A stretch of DNA of 40,233 nt from Anaerolineae bacterium (lineage in GTDB: Bacteria; Chloroflexota; Anaerolineae; B4-G1; SLSP01), in NCBI GenBank assembly GCA_016931315.1, contig JAFGFB010000161.1, positions 1 to 40,233 of the forward strand, in the 5' to 3' direction. Made by a program: the position numbers and the translations under genes. The notes under the pieces are model-generated. The model did no database searches. It had not been told where the DNA came from and worked only from the letters and a program-made list of their open reading frames with translations. Below are positions 8,211 through 15,310 of this stretch, piece by piece (position 1 is the stretch's first letter; every line of letters starts with the position of its first letter).

Positions 8211-9020
8211 ATGAAGACATCCGCAAACCTTCAGGGACGATGGGCACTGATTTTGGGCGTCTCCAGTGGTTTTGGGGCAGCTGCCGCCCGTGCACTGGCA
8301 GGCGCCGGCATGCATATCTTCGGTGTACATCTCGACTCCCGCAGCACACAAGCTCGCGCCGACGCCGTACGAGCCGATATCGAAGCAGCCGGAAGCAAAG
8401 CCCTGTTCTTCAATGGTAATGCCGCGGACAACCAACGGCGCACGCAAACAGTGGATGCCATCACACAAACCTTGCGCGATCAAGAGTATCCGGCAGTGCA
8501 CTTGATGTTACACTCGTTGGCTTTTGGCAGTTTGAAACCTTTCATCACCGAAGACCCTGAGGCAGCAATCACAGAGGCGCAGATGGTCATGACCTTGCGA
8601 GTCATGGCGCACAGCCTCGTCTACTGGACGCAGGACCTGTTGCGCGCGGGTGTTCTGAACGCTGGCAGTCGCATCTTCGCGCTAAGCAGCGCTGGGGCGC
8701 AGCGCGTGATCAAACCCTATGGCGCAGTCTCCGCAGCTAAGGCTGCCCTGGAAAGCCACATGCGCCAGCTGGCTCTGGAGCTGGCGCCTCACGGCATCGC
8801 TGTGAATTGCCTTATGCCGGGGGTAGCAGATACACCGGCCTCACGAGTGATTCCCGGGGCGGCGGAGATGCTGGGGCAAGTTGCGGTTCGGCATCCCGCA
8901 GGGCGGCTTACCACGCCAGAAGACGTGGCTGCCGTGATCGTGGCTCTGGCGGATCCGCGCATCACCTGGCTTTCCGGCGCAGTCATCCCAGTAGATGGCG
9001 CCGAAAGTATCGCCGGCTAA
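8211..9020 (+). CDS. Short-chain reductase, probable FabL/FabI-like enoyl-ACP reductase
   Basis: 269 aa from ATG 8211 (GGAG nine bases upstream; the frame is open to 8184). It is a Rossmann SDR with GVSSGFG at residues 16-22. The active site reads PYGAVSAAKAALE with Tyr170 and Lys177, i.e. Y-x6-K. That spacing is diagnostic of enoyl-ACP reductases (FabI, FabL) rather than ordinary SDRs, which have Y-x3-K. HSLAFGSLKPF at 101-111 corresponds to the FabI/FabL HS-A-A segment. At ten residues before the Tyr there is Ser160, as in FabL; FabI has Tyr. The expected reaction is NAD(P)H reduction of trans-2-enoyl-ACP in fatty-acid synthesis. No other fab gene is nearby, so a different substrate is possible. 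Confidence 0.75.
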   Translation: MKTSANLQGRWALILGVSSGFGAAAARALAGAGMHIFGVHLDSRSTQARADAVRADIEAAGSKALFFNGNAADNQRRTQTVDAITQTLRDQEYPAVHLMLHSLAFGSLKPFITEDPEAAITEAQMVMTLRVMAHSLVYWTQDLLRAGVLNAGSRIFALSSAGAQRVIKPYGAVSAAKAALESHMRQLALELAPHGIAVNCLMPGVADTPASRVIPGAAEMLGQVAVRHPAGRLTTPEDVAAVIVALADPRITWLSGAVIPVDGAESIAG

Positions 9021-9167
9021 GAATCTATCCGGAAAGCGCGCCCTGTCAGGCTTCTGTAATCTAAGGGTCCAATAAGGATTGGCCTGAAAATTTATTGCAG
9101 CGCGGGATTGACAACCAGGCGCGGTTCTGGAAATGTTTTTCGTGAACAGTTATGAATAGCCGCTGGT

Positions 9168-9195
9168 TTGACAATCTCCCTTGGTATGATAGAAT
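9168..9195 (+). promoter_or_regulatory. Sigma-A promoter of the S1/infA unit
   Basis: A consensus TTGACA at 9168-9173 is followed after 16 bases by TAGAAT at 9190-9195. The predicted start is near 9202, giving a leader of about 60 nt to the preferred GTG start at 9262. An alternative GTG at 9208 would leave almost no leader and has no ribosome site. Confidence 0.75.
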
Positions 9196-9249
9196 ACGGC
9201 TCAGTTTGTGGAAAATGCCGCCAATGGAAATTTGCCCCTGGTGCGGTGT

Positions 9250-9255
9250 GAGGAG
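9250..9255 (+). promoter_or_regulatory. Ribosome binding site that fixes the S1 protein start
   Basis: GAGGAG lies six bases before an in-frame GTG at 9262. This is the only good site in the frame and moves the start 54 bases downstream of the longest open frame. Confidence 0.7.
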
Positions 9256-9261
9256 CTGGAA

Positions 9262-10674
9262 GTGGAACTGGAATTTGAAGAACGCAAGGGTGAAGTTGCT
9301 GAGACTGAACCCCTCACTATGGAGAATTTGGAAGAAGGCGCCCTGGGCTTTGACGAGCCTCGTCGTGGCCAACTGCGTGAAGGCATCATCATGCAACAGC
9401 GCGAGGATGGGCTGGTAGTTGATATTGGCACGAAACGCGATGGCATCGTGCCGGTCGCTGACCTGGCTTATCTGACCAATGCGGCAGATTTCAAAATCGG
9501 ACAGACCATCCCGGTTATCGTGGTGCAACCGCGCAACAACGATGGCAACGTGGAGCTCTCGATTTCGCAAGCCAAGCAGCAAGAAGACTGGCTCAAAGCT
9601 GAGCAAATGAAGAATGATGAAACCGTCTGCGAAGCTACGGTTCTGGAATCTAATCGTGGCGGGCTGACGGTTGAATTTGGGCGTCTGCGCGGTTTTGTCC
9701 CCATGTCCCAGCTCATCGGCTTCGGCCGTATTCGGCAAGCCTCTGAACGTTATCGTCGCTTAGGCGCTCTGGTAGGCAAGAAGATGCTGCTCAAAGTCAT
9801 TGAGGTCAATCGTGGTCGTCGGCGCCTGATTCTCTCGCAACAGGCTGCCGCCAAGGAATGGCGGACCGAGCGTCGCCGGCAATTGCTGGAAGAGCTCGAG
9901 CCTGAGCAGGTGCGTAGCGGACGATTGAGCCAGATTACCAACTTTGGCCTCTTCGTTAACCTGGGTGGTTTGGATGGACTGGTGCACGTTTCCGAGCTCT
10001 CTTGGGGACGCATCGAGAATCCGGCGGATGTCTATCGCGTCGGACAACGGGTCAAGGTAAAAGTTTTAAGCATAGACCGCGAACGCCAGCGTATCGCGCT
10101 CAGCATCAAAGCCCTCATTCCAGACCCCTGGGAAACTGCGGAAGAACGTTACGCAGTAGGGCAACTCGCCGAAGGCAAGGTCAGCCAGATGGCCGATTTT
10201 GGCATTTTCGTTGAGCTGGAACCGGGTGTCGAGGGTTTACTGCACAATTCCGAATTGCTCGCCCCAGAACAGCGGGAGGAGCTCACCATCGGCACTGAGG
10301 TGCTGGTGAAAGTCATTCGGATCGAACCAGACCGCCGCCGCATCGGATTGAGCGCGCGTCAGGTACGTCGCGAAGAGTGGGAACAATGGTACGCCGAGGC
10401 AGCAGTTCGGGCAGCGGCTAAAGAGCAAGCCCAGCAGAAAATGGCAGAGACTGCCGACACCGAGGACCTCGACGAGGAAGATGATTTCCTCACTGAAGGT
10501 GAAGGCCTCACCAAGGGCGAGGGTCTTGCCAAGGGCGAGAGCCTCACTAAAGGTGAGGAGACCGAAGATGTCGAGGAAGTTACCAGCGACATTGCGGATG
10601 TGACCGAGAATTCGCCAGAAGACATCGTTGAAGACATCGTTGAAGAGGGCGCTGAAGATAGCACCGAAGCCTAA
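9262..10674 (+). CDS. rpsA: 30S ribosomal protein S1-like, four S1 domains, acidic repeat tail
   Basis: 470 aa from GTG 9262. Four S1/OB domains are visible in order: GIIMQQREDGLVVDIGTKRD; ATVLESNRGGLTVEFGRLRG; GRLSQITNFGLFVNLGGLDG; GKVSQMADFGIFVELEPGVE. Each is followed by the typical RRRLILS or RRRIGLS strand. The third and fourth keep the canonical FGxFV-LxGxxGL-H-SEL pattern; the first two are more diverged, as usual in S1. S1 helps mRNA binding to the 30S subunit. The C-terminus is very acidic and holds a tandem hexapeptide repeat at 10489-10560 and a DIVE-DIVE repeat. Monoderm S1-like proteins differ in ribosome affinity, so ribosomal function is inferred. infA follows 79 bases downstream. 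Confidence 0.9.
   Translation: MELEFEERKGEVAETEPLTMENLEEGALGFDEPRRGQLREGIIMQQREDGLVVDIGTKRDGIVPVADLAYLTNAADFKIGQTIPVIVVQPRNNDGNVELSISQAKQQEDWLKAEQMKNDETVCEATVLESNRGGLTVEFGRLRGFVPMSQLIGFGRIRQASERYRRLGALVGKKMLLKVIEVNRGRRRLILSQQAAAKEWRTERRRQLLEELEPEQVRSGRLSQITNFGLFVNLGGLDGLVHVSELSWGRIENPADVYRVGQRVKVKVLSIDRERQRIALSIKALIPDPWETAEERYAVGQLAEGKVSQMADFGIFVELEPGVEGLLHNSELLAPEQREELTIGTEVLVKVIRIEPDRRRIGLSARQVRREEWEQWYAEAAVRAAAKEQAQQKMAETADTEDLDEEDDFLTEGEGLTKGEGLAKGESLTKGEETEDVEEVTSDIADVTENSPEDIVEDIVEEGAEDSTEA
10489..10560 (+). repeat. In-frame 18-bp tandem repeat, four units
   Basis: Four consecutive 18-base units encode LTEGEG, LTKGEG, LAKGES and LTKGEE in the acidic tail of the S1 protein. The units differ mostly at third positions and by one or two residues. 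Such a tract may vary in copy number between strains. Confidence 0.8.
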
Positions 10675-10753
10675 GCTGCTGTGCTGCGAATCGCCGTAAT
10701 CATAGCTTAGTTCTACGTGTAGAGCGTTTTGAGAGGAAGAAGAGGCTCACTGC

Positions 10754-11005
10754 ATGAGTGCCAAGGAAGATAAAATTGTTGTTGAAGGCATCATCGTCGA
10801 GGCATTGCCCGCGACGCAGTTCAAGGTCAAGTTGGATACCGGGCATGAGGTTTTAGCTTATCTCTCCGGTAAGATGAGAAAGTATTACATTCGCATCCTC
10901 CTTGGTGACCGTGTACGATTGGAGCTTTCGCCGTATGATTTGACTCGAGGGCGTATCGTTTACCGGCACAAGCGTCGTGCCGGAGATGAAGACGTCGAGG
11001 GATAA
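10754..11005 (+). CDS. infA: Translation initiation factor IF-1
   Basis: 83 aa, a single OB-fold protein. The segment [19 protein letters not shown], then [20 protein letters not shown], then [21 protein letters not shown] is the IF-1 signature. GDRV-E-SPYDL-RGRI-YR is nearly invariant in the family. IF-1 binds the 30S A site with IF-2 and IF-3. It has a short acidic C-terminal extension (GDEDVEG). It is not in the usual rpl/secY/map cluster here but follows the S1-like gene, and a strong terminator lies 13 bases after the stop. Confidence 0.96.
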   Translation: MSAKEDKIVVEGIIVEALPATQFKVKLDTGHEVLAYLSGKMRKYYIRILLGDRVRLELSPYDLTRGRIVYRHKRRAGDEDVEG

Positions 11006-11017
11006 TCCAATGTAATC

Positions 11018-11055
11018 AAATCGGGGGGCTTGCACATGCGCAAGCCCCCCGATTT
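11018..11055. terminator. Strong intrinsic terminator after infA
   Basis: A perfect 16-bp stem (11018-11033 with 11040-11055, core CGGGGGGCTTGC/GCAAGCCCCCCG) closes a 6-base loop and runs into TTTT on plus. On minus the flank is ATTTGATT, so it could also stop prmA transcripts converging from the other side. Confidence 0.9.
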
Positions 11056-11079
11056 TCAAATGACGATTTAATGCTGCGT

Positions 11080-11976
11080 TCACACCGAGCGTGCTCGTCC
11101 GGCAACCAGCACCGCCCAATCGCTTTTGTGTTGGGCGCTCAACAGTTCCATGGCGTTCTGTTGCAAAGCAAGCACCACACTCGCCTGCTGCTCAACCAGA
11201 ATTCCCGATGCGACCAGTTTGCCCTCAGGACGCAATCGCGCGCCTAAACCGAGCTGCGCCATCTCGATGATAACAGGCGCCAGAATATTCGCTAGAATGA
11301 GATCATACGTACCGCTGACTTCGTTCAGCGAACCGTGCAAAAGTCGAATGCTAGCGCTGACGCCATTCATTCTGGCGTTACGCCGCGCTACGGCGATAGC
11401 GTTTGGGTCGTTATCTACAGCAAGGATTTCCAGGGGGGAGGCCAGCTTCGCAGCCGCCAGGGCGAGAATGCCCGTTCCGGTCCCCAAATCTAAGATGCGC
11501 ATACCCGGTTGAACCAACGTCTCAAGGGTTTCAAGACATAATTGGGTTGTGGGATGCAGCCCCGTGCCAAAAGCCTGCCCCGGGTCCAGTTCGAGAACGA
11601 CCTCGTCAGCCGTGGTAACATCAGGCTTGGGAGTGTATTCACGCCAGGAAGGTTTGATAACGATGCGGCGCCCAAGATGGAGCACCGGCAAGGTTTCGCG
11701 CCATGAAGCCGTCCAATCCTGATCGGCAATAGAGGTAAAAGTGGGTGCCGGCATGGGCCAAATCTGACTGAGGTGCCAAAGCCCCTCTTCGACCTGGCGC
11801 TGGCGCTCGGCAAGCGTCTCATCATGGGCAAGATAGGCCCGTACCGTGACCTGCTCGGCAGCCGAAGCGGTGCCCAGGTCAATGGCCACTCCCTGAGGCG
11901 CATAACGACTAAGCACTTCAGCGACGGCCTCGGCAGCTTCAGCTTCAACGGTCAGTTTAACTTCAAGCCACTCCAT
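11080..11976 (-). CDS. prmA: Ribosomal protein L11 methyltransferase
   Basis: 298 aa from ATG 11976. PrmA trimethylates ribosomal protein L11 using S-adenosylmethionine. Visible marks are the N-terminal EWLEVKLTVEAEAAEAVAEV substrate-recognition domain, DQDWTASWRETLPVLHLG, and then the linker PGQAFGTGLHPTTQLCLE characteristic of PrmA. The SAM motif is ILDLGTGTGILALAAAKL, and the catalytic NILAPVI loop follows. The open frame runs to 12003, but GGAGGGG eight bases before ATG 11976 decides the start. It is the last gene of the hrcA-grpE-dnaJ unit, an arrangement also common in Firmicutes (dnaJ-prmA). A solo copy of the dispersed-repeat core sits 25 bases upstream. Confidence 0.93.
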   Translation of the reverse strand: MEWLEVKLTVEAEAAEAVAEVLSRYAPQGVAIDLGTASAAEQVTVRAYLAHDETLAERQRQVEEGLWHLSQIWPMPAPTFTSIADQDWTASWRETLPVLHLGRRIVIKPSWREYTPKPDVTTADEVVLELDPGQAFGTGLHPTTQLCLETLETLVQPGMRILDLGTGTGILALAAAKLASPLEILAVDNDPNAIAVARRNARMNGVSASIRLLHGSLNEVSGTYDLILANILAPVIIEMAQLGLGARLRPEGKLVASGILVEQQASVVLALQQNAMELLSAQHKSDWAVLVAGRARSV

Positions 11977-12000
11977 ACAAGTCCCCTCCAGCAGAATGGA

Positions 12001-12017
12001 CATTCGTAGCAGTTCAA
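12001..12017. repeat. Solo boundary core of the dispersed repeat
   Basis: CATTCGTAGCAGTTCA here is identical to 22537-22552 in copy B, and the 16 bases 12002-12017 are identical to 5401-5416 in copy A. No interior sequence of the repeat accompanies it. It lies in the 50-base gap between dnaJ and prmA. Confidence 0.75.
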
Positions 12018-12026
12018 AGCAAGTTT

Positions 12027-13139
12027 TTACAACCCCAACGCATCCTTGATACGGTCCACAATCCCCTGCTTTTCCTCAACAACCACAGCTGTGCCAAGGC
12101 TTTCGGCAAGGCTCTCAAGGAGGTGACGTTGCGACTCATTCAGTTTAGTCGGGATAGCAACCTGTACAACAATAAGCTGATCACCGCGCCCATTACCGCG
12201 CAAGTGCGGAACGCCCAATCCACGCAGCCGTATCACGGAGTTGGGCTGTGTCCCTGGCTGCAAGGTGATTTCCTGCGTGCCATCCAGGGTGGGTACGGGG
12301 ACCACTGCCCCCAATGCTGCCTGTGCTATATTGACCTTCAATTCAACGATGACATCGTTATCCCGACGTTTGAAATAGGGATGCGGTTGAACACGAATGC
12401 CCACGTATAAATCACCGGGCGGGGCATTATGTTCACCGGGTTCCCCGCCGCCAGCGAGCCGAATGCTGATTCCATCATCTACACCCGCCGGTACGCGAAC
12501 CGGAATTCGACGCGCCTTGCGCACCCGTCCCGACCCATGGCAGGTGTGACACGGGGTGCGGATAATCGTGCCAGTGCCATTGCAGGTAGGGCAAGGCGTG
12601 ATATTGACGAAAGCACCGAGGAAGGTCTGCTGGGTGCGACGCACTTTGCCAGCGCCGTTACAATCGGGACAACGCTCAGGGCGTGTGCCGGGTTCTGCCC
12701 CAGTGCCATGGCAGGTATCACAGACTTCCGACCGCTGCACTTCGATGGTTTTCTCGACACCAAAAGCCGCTTCTTCAAAGGTGATATCCAAAGAGACCCG
12801 CAGGTCACGTCCCCGTGGCGCACTCTGACGTCCCTGGCCAAAGCCAAATCCGCCCAGGTTACCAAAGACTTCCGCGAAGATATCGAAGGGGTCTCGATAA
12901 TCACCAAAGCCGTTCCCGGCCGGTGAAACAGTGCCAAAGCGATCATACATCTGGCGTTTCTCTGGATCGGAGAGCACCTCATAAGCACCATTGATTTCCT
13001 TGAAACGCTCTTCGGCATCGGCCTCGCTACTTACATCGGGGTGGAATTTGCGCGCCAGCTGGCGGTACGCCTTCTTGATCTCCTCCGGGCTGGCGTCGCG
13101 AGAGACTCCCAAAACGCTATAATAATCCTTATCTGCCAT
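12027..13139 (-). CDS. dnaJ: Chaperone protein DnaJ
   Basis: 370 aa with the complete type I DnaJ layout. The J domain (1-70) has HPD at residues 33-35. A Gly/Phe region follows (FGDYRDPFDIFAEVFGNLGGFGFGQG). The zinc domain carries four CxxCxGxG modules: CDTCHGTG, CPDCNGAG, CPTCNGTG and CHTCHGSG. The C-terminal substrate-binding domains contain GDLYVGIRVQPHPYFKR and LRGLGVPHLRGNGRGDQ. It delivers unfolded clients to DnaK and stimulates its ATPase; no dnaK is present in this window. grpE ends 39 bases upstream on the same strand. Confidence 0.97.
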   Translation of the reverse strand: MADKDYYSVLGVSRDASPEEIKKAYRQLARKFHPDVSSEADAEERFKEINGAYEVLSDPEKRQMYDRFGTVSPAGNGFGDYRDPFDIFAEVFGNLGGFGFGQGRQSAPRGRDLRVSLDITFEEAAFGVEKTIEVQRSEVCDTCHGTGAEPGTRPERCPDCNGAGKVRRTQQTFLGAFVNITPCPTCNGTGTIIRTPCHTCHGSGRVRKARRIPVRVPAGVDDGISIRLAGGGEPGEHNAPPGDLYVGIRVQPHPYFKRRDNDVIVELKVNIAQAALGAVVPVPTLDGTQEITLQPGTQPNSVIRLRGLGVPHLRGNGRGDQLIVVQVAIPTKLNESQRHLLESLAESLGTAVVVEEKQGIVDRIKDALGL

Positions 13140-13178
13140 AAATACCTGTCCTTTGTGGCACGCGATGGGGCGAGGGGA

Positions 13179-13805
13179 TTATTCCGCCTTGTCAGGCGTC
13201 GCCTCGGTAGGCGCCGCCGCTGTGGGTGCCGCCTCTTCGAGGCCCTGGGAAACGACAACCTGTGCCGGGCGCACAACGCGCTGCCCTAGCCGGTAACCAC
13301 GCTGCACCTCAGCAATGATTTGTCCTTCTGCAAACCCCGGAACCGCCTGCTGCAAAATAGCCTGGTGGAAAAAGGGGTCAAAGAGGTCACCCGGTTGGAT
13401 AACAATAGGTTCGACACCTTCAAGAGTCAGGACGTGCCGCAATTTCTGTTCAATGAGACGCACACCATTAGCCCACGGTTCATCCCGCAATGCTTCAGGA
13501 AGATTGGTAAAAGCGCGCTCAAAGTCATCAAGGACGGGCAAGAGCCGCGCGAATAGAATGATGTTGGCGTTCGCCGTCCACTCAACGCGCTCTGCCTCCG
13601 TGCGCTTGCGATAATTCTCATAGGTTGCTTGCGCACGCTGCCAACCGGCCAGGTTCTGGGCAGATTGGGCCTCGGCAGCCTCAAGCGCAGCTTTGAGTTG
13701 CGCGAGTTCATCCGACAAGGATGTTGATGGCGCTACTGCCGAATCAATAACGGTTTCCTGATCCGCAGCAGCATCTTCTGACGATTGCACTTCAGGTTCT
13801 TCCAT
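13179..13805 (-). CDS. grpE: Nucleotide exchange factor GrpE
   Basis: 208 aa from ATG 13805, chosen for GGAGGA eight bases upstream (the frame is open to 13847). The acidic N-terminus is followed by a long coiled coil (~45-80: LAQLKAALEAAEAQSAQNLA). The GrpE core then reads RAQATYENYRKRTEAE, LLPVLDDFERAFTNLP, GVEPIVIQPGDLFDPFFHQA and EVQRGYRLGQRVVRPAQVVV. GrpE releases ADP from DnaK. An Ala/Pro/Thr-rich tail (APTAAAPTEATPDKAE) is unusual in composition. A 112-base gap with a strong hairpin separates it from hrcA. Confidence 0.95.
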   Translation of the reverse strand: MEEPEVQSSEDAAADQETVIDSAVAPSTSLSDELAQLKAALEAAEAQSAQNLAGWQRAQATYENYRKRTEAERVEWTANANIILFARLLPVLDDFERAFTNLPEALRDEPWANGVRLIEQKLRHVLTLEGVEPIVIQPGDLFDPFFHQAILQQAVPGFAEGQIIAEVQRGYRLGQRVVRPAQVVVSQGLEEAAPTAAAPTEATPDKAE

Positions 13806-13870
13806 GACACCATTCCTCCAAGAGAGGGATATGCCTCCCAGCAGCAAGTCGCCAGGGAGGGAAATGCTGA

Positions 13871-13914
13871 GGAGTCCCGCGCGATGCGACCAGGGCGCGT
13901 CGCGCGAGAACTCC
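13871..13914 (-). other. Intercistronic hairpin between hrcA and grpE
   Basis: An 11-bp GC-rich stem with one G-U wobble pairs 13878-13888 (CGCGCGATGCG) with 13896-13906 (CGCGTCGCGCG) around a 7-base loop. Outer bases GGAGT (13871-13875) and ACTCC (13910-13914) can extend it. There is no U tract. It begins four bases after the hrcA stop. It may be a processing, stabilising or attenuating element. Confidence 0.6.
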
Positions 13915-13917
13915 GAA

Positions 13918-15018
13918 CTAAATCTGCTCCTCGAAATCGAGCGGGAAATGCGGATCAGTCAGGTCGCGCTCCCCCGGACTGAAAGTCGCATAGGTGAGCT
14001 CGCTAAGCACATCCGCGACAAATCGCAGCACTGAGATAGCGCGCCCATAGGCCATCCGCACCGGTCCCACAACGCCAAGCGCACCGGTTGCATAATTCGC
14101 CACACCATAACGGGTCAGGATGACACTGCAAGCACGCAACGAATCCCAACGCCCTTCGCCTCCAATAAGGATGCGCATACCGCCGATGCCGAGCGCCGGG
14201 CTTAAAGCGTCTGCAATAACTGCCTGCAACAGGTTCTGCTCCTCCAAGACTCGAATCAAGCCCTGCGAACGCTCTTCACCTTCAGAAAATTCCGGTTCCT
14301 GCAGCAGTTGCGAAAGCCCATGACGATAAACCGCCTCGGAGGGTAATTCTTTCGCCTCCACCATCAGGCCGAGCACAAGTTGAGCAAAATCTCGCTCCAG
14401 AGGCGCCAATTCTGCAAGACGCTGATGAATCGCCTCGGCAGTCAACCCGTTAAACGATTGATTCAACCGGTCTGCAATATCGCTAAGTGTGTTCTGAGGC
14501 AGATATTCTGGCAAAACCAATGCTTGCTGCCGCACGGCGCCGCCCTCAAGCACCAGGACCAGAAGCACAGCCCGCCCGTGAGTGCTCAAAAGCTCGATGT
14601 GCCGAAAACTCGCGGTCACCGCCAGGGGAGGAGTCACCAACGCCGCGCTGCGTGTGGCGCTGGCCAACACCGAAGCCGCTAATGGCAACCATTCGTCCAC
14701 ATGGTCCCGCGCTTGATAGAACTGGTGAGCGATACGGCGTTGCTCCGCTAGGGGCAGCGTCTGCTCTTCCATCAGGCGTTCGACAAAATAGCGGAAGCCA
14801 CTTTCCGTGGGCACGCGACCGGCAGAAGTGTGGGGCTGTGAAAGGTAGCCGAGTTCCTCCAGGCGTGCCATTTCATTGCGCACGGTCGCCGGGCTGACAT
14901 CAAGGTTATAGTAATCCACCAATAGCCGCGAGGCTACGGGTGCAGCAGTACGGATATGTTCCTTGACAATGTACCCAAGTAACTGCGCTTGCCTGTGTGT
15001 AAGTTCCGGCGTCTCCAT
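13918..15018 (-). CDS. hrcA: Heat-inducible transcription repressor HrcA
   Basis: 366 aa, within the family range. The N-terminal winged helix reads LTHRQAQLLGYIVKEHIRTA, then ASRLLVDYYNLDVSPATVRNEMARLEELGYLSQPHTSAGRVPTESGFRYFV, which is diagnostic for HrcA. The rest is the GAF-like and dimerisation region, ending with IGGEGRWDSLRACSVILTRYG and GPVRMAYGRAISVLRFVADVLSE. HrcA binds CIRCE, and GroEL usually modulates it. The CIRCE at 15059-15085 lies in its own promoter, so autorepression is expected. GGGGGA eight bases before the ATG supports the start. It heads hrcA-grpE-dnaJ-prmA. Confidence 0.96.
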   Translation of the reverse strand: METPELTHRQAQLLGYIVKEHIRTAAPVASRLLVDYYNLDVSPATVRNEMARLEELGYLSQPHTSAGRVPTESGFRYFVERLMEEQTLPLAEQRRIAHQFYQARDHVDEWLPLAASVLASATRSAALVTPPLAVTASFRHIELLSTHGRAVLLVLVLEGGAVRQQALVLPEYLPQNTLSDIADRLNQSFNGLTAEAIHQRLAELAPLERDFAQLVLGLMVEAKELPSEAVYRHGLSQLLQEPEFSEGEERSQGLIRVLEEQNLLQAVIADALSPALGIGGMRILIGGEGRWDSLRACSVILTRYGVANYATGALGVVGPVRMAYGRAISVLRFVADVLSELTYATFSPGERDLTDPHFPLDFEEQI

Positions 15019-15058
15019 ACGAAATTCCCCCGAGTCTGCACAACAAAACGGGCATATG

Positions 15059-15085
15059 TTAGCACTCCAAGCAAAAGAGTGCTAA
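15059..15085. promoter_or_regulatory. CIRCE operator
   Basis: TTAGCACTC (15059-15067), a 9-base spacer and GAGTGCTAA (15077-15085) match the CIRCE consensus exactly in both arms and spacing. It lies just downstream of the hrcA -10 and covers the predicted transcription start and first leader bases. Confidence 0.97.
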
Positions 15086-15093
15086 ACATCATT

Positions 15094-15121
15094 ATCATAC
15101 CACGAAGAAACTGTCTGTCAA
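15094..15121 (-). promoter_or_regulatory. Sigma-A promoter of the hrcA operon
   Basis: On minus, TTGACA (plus 15116-15121) and TATGAT (plus 15094-15099) are separated by 16 bases. The predicted start is near 15087, adjacent to CIRCE, so bound HrcA would block initiation. Confidence 0.85.
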
Positions 15122-15273
15122 TAAAAACAAGGATGTGAGTACACTTCATGCCGGGGGTGACAATTTCAGGCGCCTCTACGAAGCGTACAAGAAAATGGAT
15201 TTTCGCGGCAGGGCTTTACGCAGGTGAGGAAACGCATTTCACATCAGAGGCGGTAGCTGCAGGCTCAAAATGG

Positions 15274-15301
15274 TTGCGGGTTAGTTTCTCCGTGTTACAA
15301 T
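15274..15301 (+). promoter_or_regulatory. Promoter giving a probable leaderless pcrA transcript
   Basis: TTGCGG at 15274-15279 and TACAAT at 15296-15301 have a 16-base spacer. The start is expected near 15307-15309, only a few bases before the ATG at 15311, and there is no Shine-Dalgarno. Confidence 0.65.
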
Positions 15302-15310
15302 AGCGCCATT

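Noticed and set aside
9069-9082. CCAAT-AAGG-ATTGG hairpin after the enoyl reductase as a terminator
   Set aside because: The stem is five weak base pairs with no T run directly after it.
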